From Herbidospora cretacea (GTDB lineage: Bacteria > Actinomycetota > Actinomycetes > Streptosporangiales > Streptosporangiaceae), in contig NZ_BBXG01000004.1 in assembly GCF_001570605.1 (NCBI RefSeq), positions 248,001 through 312,000 on the forward strand: a stretch of DNA of 64,000 bases, read 5' to 3'. Position numbers and translations under genes: made by a program. The notes beneath the pieces were generated by a model that saw nothing but the letters and a program-made list of their open reading frames with translations, was not told where the DNA came from and made no database searches. Shown piece after piece: positions 59,998-64,000 of the stretch. Each line of letters begins with the position of its first letter. The stretch's first letter is position 1.

Positions 59998-60843
59998 TCA
60001 GATCACATACCTGTTCGCGGGTCGGCCGCGGTGGCCGGGCTCGGCCCGGAAGATCGCACCGGCGGCGGGCTGGTCGCGGAGCTGCGCGGGGGAGAGTTCC
60101 TCGGTGGACGTGGAGATGTACAGCTCGTCCAGGCCGGGGCCGCCGAACGCGCACGACGTCACCTGGGTGACCGGCAGCTCGATCGTCAGGTCGGGCCGCC
60201 CCTCCCAGTAGCGGACCACCCGGCCGCCGCCCCAGAACGCCACCCACACCCCGCCGTCGGCGTCGACGGTGAGGCCGTCGGGCATGCCCGAGAGGTCGGA
60301 GGTGTCGGCGTAGGTCCGGCGGTTGGTCATCGCCCCCGTCGTCACGTCGTAGTCGAAGAGGTCGATCTTCCTCGTCGGGGTGTCGACGTAGTAGCAGAGG
60401 GTCCCGTCGGGCGACCAGTCGATGCCGTTGCTGCACGTCACGCCGGTGAGGACGGTGTGCAGCGAGCGGTCGCGGTCGAGACGGTAGAGCTCCGCCGCGC
60501 CGGTGGTGAAGGCGTAGGCCATGCTCCCGGCCAGGTAGCGGCCGGCCGGGTCGACGTTGCCGTCGTTCATCCGGATCTCCGGCCGGTTCGCCAGCGGGGC
60601 GGCCAGGCGCGCGGTGATGGAGCCGCCCGAGGCCAGCGCCATGCCGTCGCCGTCGGCGACCAGCAGGGTCGCCGGGTCGGTCGTCAGGTGCACCGCGGTG
60701 ATGGGCGCGGGCAGGTGGACCCAGTCGGCGCCGGCGTAGACGCGGCCTCGCGGGATGTCCACGAACCGCACGCAGCCGGCGACGTCGTCCCAGGTCACAC
60801 CCTCCAGGTGGACGCCGCCGACCTCCAGCCAGACCTCCGCCAT
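59998..60843 (-). CDS. SMP-30/gluconolactonase-family sugar lactonase
   Basis: 281 residues of the six-bladed propeller: EGVTWDDVAGCVRFVDIPRG (Glu metal ligand), NRPEIRMNDGNVDPAGRYLA (Asn ligand), TCSNGIDWSPDGTLCYYVDT, GMPDGLTVDADGGVWVAFWG. Hydrolyses the aldonolactone made by the adjacent aldo/keto reductase. ATG 60843 overlaps the stop of the epimerase gene (ATGA). Confidence 0.93.
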   Translation of the reverse strand: MAEVWLEVGGVHLEGVTWDDVAGCVRFVDIPRGRVYAGADWVHLPAPITAVHLTTDPATLLVADGDGMALASGGSITARLAAPLANRPEIRMNDGNVDPAGRYLAGSMAYAFTTGAAELYRLDRDRSLHTVLTGVTCSNGIDWSPDGTLCYYVDTPTRKIDLFDYDVTTGAMTNRRTYADTSDLSGMPDGLTVDADGGVWVAFWGGGRVVRYWEGRPDLTIELPVTQVTSCAFGGPGLDELYISTSTEELSPAQLRDQPAAGAIFRAEPGHRGRPANRYVI

Positions 60844-61859
60844 CAGGACGCCGGAGCCGTGATCGCGGCCACGGCGGTGTGGTGCGCCTCGACGAGCCGG
60901 CCCAGCACCGCGTCGGTGCCGGCGTCGGGACGGGTCAGCTCGGGGTTGGCGGCCCGCCAGGCGTGCAGCCGCCGCGCTCCCTCGGACCACGTCGTGGTCG
61001 CGTGGAACGCCGGGACGAAGCGCTTGATCTTGCTGTTGTCGAAGACCGCGGTGTGCGCCAGGTCGCCCAGGATGAGGGTGGACCAGAACCAGTCGGGCGC
61101 GACCTTCGGCAGGAACTCCGACGGCAGGTGCACCAGCCGGGGCTCGACCCTCTCGGTGCGGGCGATGACGCCGTAGATCTCGTCCCAGGTCAGCGACTCG
61201 TCGGAGGTGATGTGGAAGTCCTCCCCGATCGCCTGCCAGTTGCCGATCAGCCCGGCCAGGCCGACCGCGAGGTCACGGGCGTGGGTGAGCGTCCACAGGC
61301 TGGTGCCGTCGCCGGGGACGACCAGTTCGTCGCCGCGGGCGATGCGGTCCCAGGCGGTCCAGTCGCCGGGGAGCGGCGGGTTGGCGTCGTCGTAGGTGTG
61401 CGACGGGCGGACGATCGTGACGGGGAAGCCGCGCTCCTCGTAGGCGCGCTCCAGCACGACCTCGGCGGCGATCTTGTCCTGGGCGTAGGCCAGGTAGGGG
61501 TTGCGCCGGGTGGTCGACTCGGTGACCGGCCACTGCCGGACCGGCTTGTGGTAGATCGAGGCGGAGCTGATGTGGACGTACTGGCCCACGCGGCCGTCGA
61601 GCAGGTCGGCCATGGCCTGCGCGTCCTCGGCGCCGAAGCTGAGGAAGTTGACCACGCTGTCGAAGTCGGCGCCCTCGAACGCCGCCTTGAGGGACGCGGG
61701 GTTGGAGACGTCGCCGGTGACGGCGGTGACGCCGTCGGGGAGGGGGCGCTTGCTCGTCCTGCCGCGGTTCAGGACGTACACGTCCTGACCCTGGGCGACC
61801 GACTCGGCCACGCACGACGAGCTGATCGTGCCGGTGCCGCCGATGTAGAGAACCTTCAT
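60843..61859 (-). CDS. NAD-dependent epimerase/dehydratase-family protein
   Basis: 338 residues, extended SDR. MKVLYIGGTGTISSSCVAES (GxxGxxx), ISSASIYHK and the active-site YAQDK (Tyr-x-x-x-Lys); C-terminal substrate domain with SDESLTWDEIYGVIAR. Could epimerise or oxidise a sugar; the PATRIC-type reductase assignment is open. Ten bases after the tautomerase gene, overlaps the lactonase gene. Part of the LacI-controlled run that starts at 62234. Confidence 0.88.
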   Translation of the reverse strand: MKVLYIGGTGTISSSCVAESVAQGQDVYVLNRGRTSKRPLPDGVTAVTGDVSNPASLKAAFEGADFDSVVNFLSFGAEDAQAMADLLDGRVGQYVHISSASIYHKPVRQWPVTESTTRRNPYLAYAQDKIAAEVVLERAYEERGFPVTIVRPSHTYDDANPPLPGDWTAWDRIARGDELVVPGDGTSLWTLTHARDLAVGLAGLIGNWQAIGEDFHITSDESLTWDEIYGVIARTERVEPRLVHLPSEFLPKVAPDWFWSTLILGDLAHTAVFDNSKIKRFVPAFHATTTWSEGARRLHAWRAANPELTRPDAGTDAVLGRLVEAHHTAVAAITAPAS

Positions 61860-61868
61860 GGTGAACTC

Positions 61869-62234
61869 CTAGTTGCGGGACTTGCCGGCGTACCAGTCCT
61901 CGAAGCCGTTCTCCACGACGCTGATCAACAGGTCGTCGTTGCGGATGCCGAGGTCCGCCAGGTTCTTCGCGATCAGGTCGAAGGTCGCCCACTTGGTGGT
62001 CACGTCGTACATGTGGACCATCTGGATCTGGATGCTGATCAGGTCGCGGCGGTCCACGCCGTTGTATCCGGGGTCGGCGACGAGCTCGCCGGGCGCGTGC
62101 GTGCGGAAGATCTGAAACTTGTCGGTCGGGTCCATGCCGAGACCGTCGACCAGTGCCTGATGAACACCTTCGCTGATCTGCGGGCCCAGCCGTTCGGCGA
62201 GGGAACGGTCGAGGTCGATCTGCACGAGAGGCAC
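61869..62234 (-). CDS. Tautomerase-superfamily protein
   Basis: 121 residues. MPLVQIDLDRSLAERLGPQI exposes the catalytic Pro1 after Met removal; HQALVDGLGMDPTDKFQIFR and ISIQIQMVHMYDVTTKWATF follow the two-beta-alpha-beta pattern of long tautomerases. In a sugar-acid setting it could interconvert keto and enol forms of an intermediate. GTG start with AAAGGAGT five bases upstream. First gene after the LacI gene; operator at 62249. Confidence 0.85.
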   Translation of the reverse strand: MPLVQIDLDRSLAERLGPQISEGVHQALVDGLGMDPTDKFQIFRTHAPGELVADPGYNGVDRRDLISIQIQMVHMYDVTTKWATFDLIAKNLADLGIRNDDLLISVVENGFEDWYAGKSRN

Positions 62235-62248
62235 TGGGACTCCTTTAA

Positions 62249-62274
62249 GAAAGTTTCGGGAATTCTCCGAAACT
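62249..62274. promoter_or_regulatory. LacI-type operator before the tautomerase operon
   Basis: GAAAGTTTCG (62249-62258); AGTTTCGG (62252-62259) and CCGAAACT (62267-62274) form an inverted repeat around GAATTCT, directly upstream of the ribosome site of the gene at 62234. Confidence 0.65.
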
Positions 62275-62315
62275 CCAATCGTTCGGTGACAACGTAGAGC
62301 CGTCTTTCCGGGACG

Positions 62316-63362
62316 TCAAGGCTGTTTCGGGGAAGTTTCGGGCGGTGCCGCCGTGCTGTCCCTGATCACCAGGCTGGTCGAGAGCTCCAGCCGCAGCGGC
62401 TCCTCGGCCGGGTGCTCCCCCTCCAGCACGTCGCGCACGGCCAGGACCGCCATCTGCGCCAGGGGCTGGCGGATGGTGGTGAGTTTCGGGGCCGTCCACT
62501 CGCAGACCTCGGTGTCGTCGAAGCCCACGACGCTGAGGTCGTGGGGGATCCGCAGGCCGCGGACCCGCGCCTCCTCGTACACCCCGGCCGCCTGCTGGTC
62601 GGAGGCGGCGAACACCGCGGTGGGAGGTTCGGGCAGGCCGAGCAGCTCGGCGGCGCCCAGCCGGCCGCTCTCGGGGTAGAAGTCGCCGGGCCTGATCAGG
62701 CCCTCGTCGACCGGCAGGCCGGCCCGGCGCAGCGCGGCGCGGTAGCCGTCGAGGCGCTCCAGGCTGCAGGGGATGCCGTCGGGTCCGGTGATCATGCCGA
62801 TCCGCCGGTGGCCCAACCCGATCAGGTGCTCGGTGGCGGTGAAGCCGCCGGCCCAGTTGGTGGCGCCGATCGTCGGGATGTCCTTGTCGTAGCCGCCCAT
62901 CTGGTCGATGACCACGAAGGGCGCGTCGATCGTGCGCAGCCGGGCGGCCGACAGATGCTGGGTGCCCGACCCGACCAGGACCACGCCGTCGGTGGGACGG
63001 GAGGCGAGGGCCGGCAGCCATTCGCGCGGGTTCGCCTGCCGGTCGTGGGTGACCGTCAGCACCAGCCGGGCGCCCAGCCGGTAGGCCTCCTGCTCGGCTC
63101 CGCGCAGCAACTCGCTCGCCCAGGCGGTGTCGAGCTCGGTGATCACGAAGTCGACCAGACCCACTTTGCGTGGCTCTGACCTGGCCCTTCGCTGGTAGCC
63201 TGTGGCCTCCAGCGCAGCTTGCACGCGTCTGCGGGTGTCCGGGCCCACGGCGTCACGGCCGTTGAGCACCTTGCTCACGGTTGGCACGGATACCCCCGCC
63301 TCCCGTGCGACCACCGCGATGGTCACCCGGTCGGCGCGGCTGGCTGTGGCCCGCTTCGGCAC
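62316..63362 (-). CDS. LacI-family transcriptional regulator
   Basis: 348 residues. HTH RVTIAVVAREAGVSVPTVSK with VLNGRDAVGP; effector domain GLVDFVITELDTAWASELLR, DGVVLVGSGT, RRIGMITGPDGIPCSLERLD, AVFAASDQQAAGVYEE, VVGFDDTEVCEWTAPKLTTI. Closely parallel to the protein at 54608, so the two are paralogues. GTG at 63362 with GAGG five bases upstream; an operator copy lies 31 bases in front (63393), consistent with autoregulation. Confidence 0.93.
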   Translation of the reverse strand: MPKRATASRADRVTIAVVAREAGVSVPTVSKVLNGRDAVGPDTRRRVQAALEATGYQRRARSEPRKVGLVDFVITELDTAWASELLRGAEQEAYRLGARLVLTVTHDRQANPREWLPALASRPTDGVVLVGSGTQHLSAARLRTIDAPFVVIDQMGGYDKDIPTIGATNWAGGFTATEHLIGLGHRRIGMITGPDGIPCSLERLDGYRAALRRAGLPVDEGLIRPGDFYPESGRLGAAELLGLPEPPTAVFAASDQQAAGVYEEARVRGLRIPHDLSVVGFDDTEVCEWTAPKLTTIRQPLAQMAVLAVRDVLEGEHPAEEPLRLELSTSLVIRDSTAAPPETSPKQP

Positions 63363-63392
63363 GACACCTCATCATGCGTAGATTCGATCTGT

Positions 63393-63628
63393 CGAAACTT
63401 TCTCACACCGTAGCACCGGCCGGGCCGGTGCCGTCCAGAGCGCTTTTGAACTGCGGAAACATGGACACGTTCGCAAAGAGGCAGCTCGGGGGAGCGGTGG
63501 CGACAGGTCATGCGAGATCTAGAGTTTCGAAACTCAACGGAAACAATTTAGCCGAAATTCTTGACACTGCCGAGAGCTCGGTGTTTCTCTCTTTCGAGAC
63601 CGCTTTCGAAACTTTCGGAAGTTTTCGG
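63393..63628. promoter_or_regulatory. Cluster of LacI-type operators in the LacI/binding-protein divergent region
   Basis: The 355-base gap holds CGAAACTTTC (63393-63402), the perfect 14-base palindrome GAGTTTCGAAACTC (63522-63535), and CGAAACTTTCG (63607-63617) followed by CGGAAGTTTTCGG (63616-63628). A TTGACA -35-like box lies at 63561-63566, without a convincing -10. No gene is seen in the gap. Confidence 0.7.
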
Positions 63629-63717
63629 AAGCCTTGCCTGATCCGGCTCTCGTCGAACGGGGCGCGGAACGGCGTCAGTACCACGGTGCGTGCCTATCAC
63701 GCGCAAGGAGAGATCAC

Positions 63718-64000
63718 ATGCTGGGATCTTCGCGGATCTGGAAGCGTCGTCCCCTCGGCTTCGCCGCGGCGCTCATGAGCGGCGCGCTGGTGCTCGCCGG
63801 ATGCGCCGGCGGCGGCACACCCGCACAGAACGGCGCCCAGGGCGCCGACCAGGGGCCTGCCGACTCGGGCGAGATCACCTGGTGGGGGTGGACGCCCGAC
63901 GCGGCGCCCGCCAACGCCTATATCAAGGCCTTCAACAAGGTCTACCCGAACATCAAGGTCACCTTCAAGAAGCTCACGATCGACGGCTACGACGCGGCCA
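63718..64000 (+). CDS. ABC sugar-transporter substrate-binding lipoprotein, 5' part (partial)
   Basis: The first 94 codons only. MLGSSRIWKRRPLGFAAALM and LVLAGCAGGG form a lipoprotein signal; after a Gly/Gln-rich linker, ITWWGWTPDAAPANAYIKAF and NKVYPNIKVTFKKL are the start of a family 1 (carbohydrate) solute-binding protein. AAGGAG eight bases before the ATG. With permease genes expected beyond the window, it would bring in the sugar processed by the enzymes upstream. LacI-type operators precede it. Confidence 0.9.
   Translation, partial: MLGSSRIWKRRPLGFAAALMSGALVLAGCAGGGTPAQNGAQGADQGPADSGEITWWGWTPDAAPANAYIKAFNKVYPNIKVTFKKLTIDGYDAA

Noticed and set aside
62325-62341. Another LacI operator (GGAAGTTTCGGG) near 62330
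   Set aside because: It lies within the coding end of the LacI gene, matches only one half-site well and is explained by the codons for PETSPKQP.
1-64000. tRNA or rRNA genes
   Set aside because: No cloverleaf with a GGTTCGA-type arm in correct spacing and no rRNA-like conserved stretch was found on either strand by reading.

Overview
This is a high-GC, gene-dense stretch of an actinobacterial chromosome. GC-rich third codon positions, frequent GTG starts, many start codons lying 6-8 bases behind a TANNNT -10 box (leaderless genes), twin-arginine-like or short signal peptides, and families such as DUF5994, DUF5685, peptidase-inhibitor I36 and the HTH-MarR fusion point to a mycelial actinomycete, plausibly Streptosporangiales (inference). 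No rRNA, tRNA, CRISPR array or phage gene block was seen.

Layout. 1-8320 (minus) is the 5' part of a very large hybrid megasynthase (fatty-acyl-AMP ligase, ACP, KS, AT, KR, ACP, C, A, PCP) that runs off the left edge: a lipopeptide-type assembly line. 8.8-16.9 kb is a patchwork of small genes: a secreted protein, a decayed LuxR-type gene, an alpha/beta hydrolase, a TIM-barrel protein, a frameshifted LysR gene, a lipoprotein, a TetR gene, a nitrilase-fold amidohydrolase bracketed by two blocks of related minisatellite repeats, and a PadR/membrane-protein pair. 17-22.4 kb holds a large secreted hydrolase, an aldo/keto reductase with divergent TetR, and a MarR/SDR divergent pair. 22.5-25.7 kb is an ABC-2 exporter plus two-component operon (minus), and 44.5-47.9 kb is a second, independent one (plus). 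25.8-28.7 kb contains an O-methyltransferase, a degenerate tyrosine recombinase with a recombination-site-like inverted repeat at its promoter, a DUF5994 gene, and a STAS protein lacking its phospho-acceptor serine behind a nested hairpin. 28.7-31.7 kb has an FAH-family protein, an erythromycin-esterase-family protein and a double-HTH MerR regulator. 31.5-34.1 kb is an SsuBAC-type sulfonate/nitrate/taurine importer. 34-44.3 kb is a set of stress, envelope and secreted functions (DUF5685, I36 inhibitor-like, beta-lactamase-fold protein, M14 carboxypeptidase, HPII-type catalase).

49.5-64 kb is a coherent sugar-oxidation locus: an operon of Zn-alcohol dehydrogenase, SDR and IlvD/Edd dehydratase ending with a LacI gene, interrupted by a TnpB-type insertion sequence; then a minus-strand set with Gfo/Idh/MocA oxidoreductase, GH3 glycosidase, aldo/keto reductase, SMP-30 lactonase, NAD epimerase/reductase, tautomerase and a second LacI gene; and finally a divergent sugar-binding lipoprotein cut by the window edge. 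Copies of a CGAAAGTTTCG-like palindrome occur in front of the dehydrogenase operon, the tautomerase operon, the second LacI gene and the binding protein, which suggests a single LacI-type regulon. The enzymes together fit non-phosphorylative oxidation of an aldose released by the GH3 enzyme: aldose to lactone to aldonate to 2-keto-3-deoxy acid. The exact sugar cannot be read from sequence alone.
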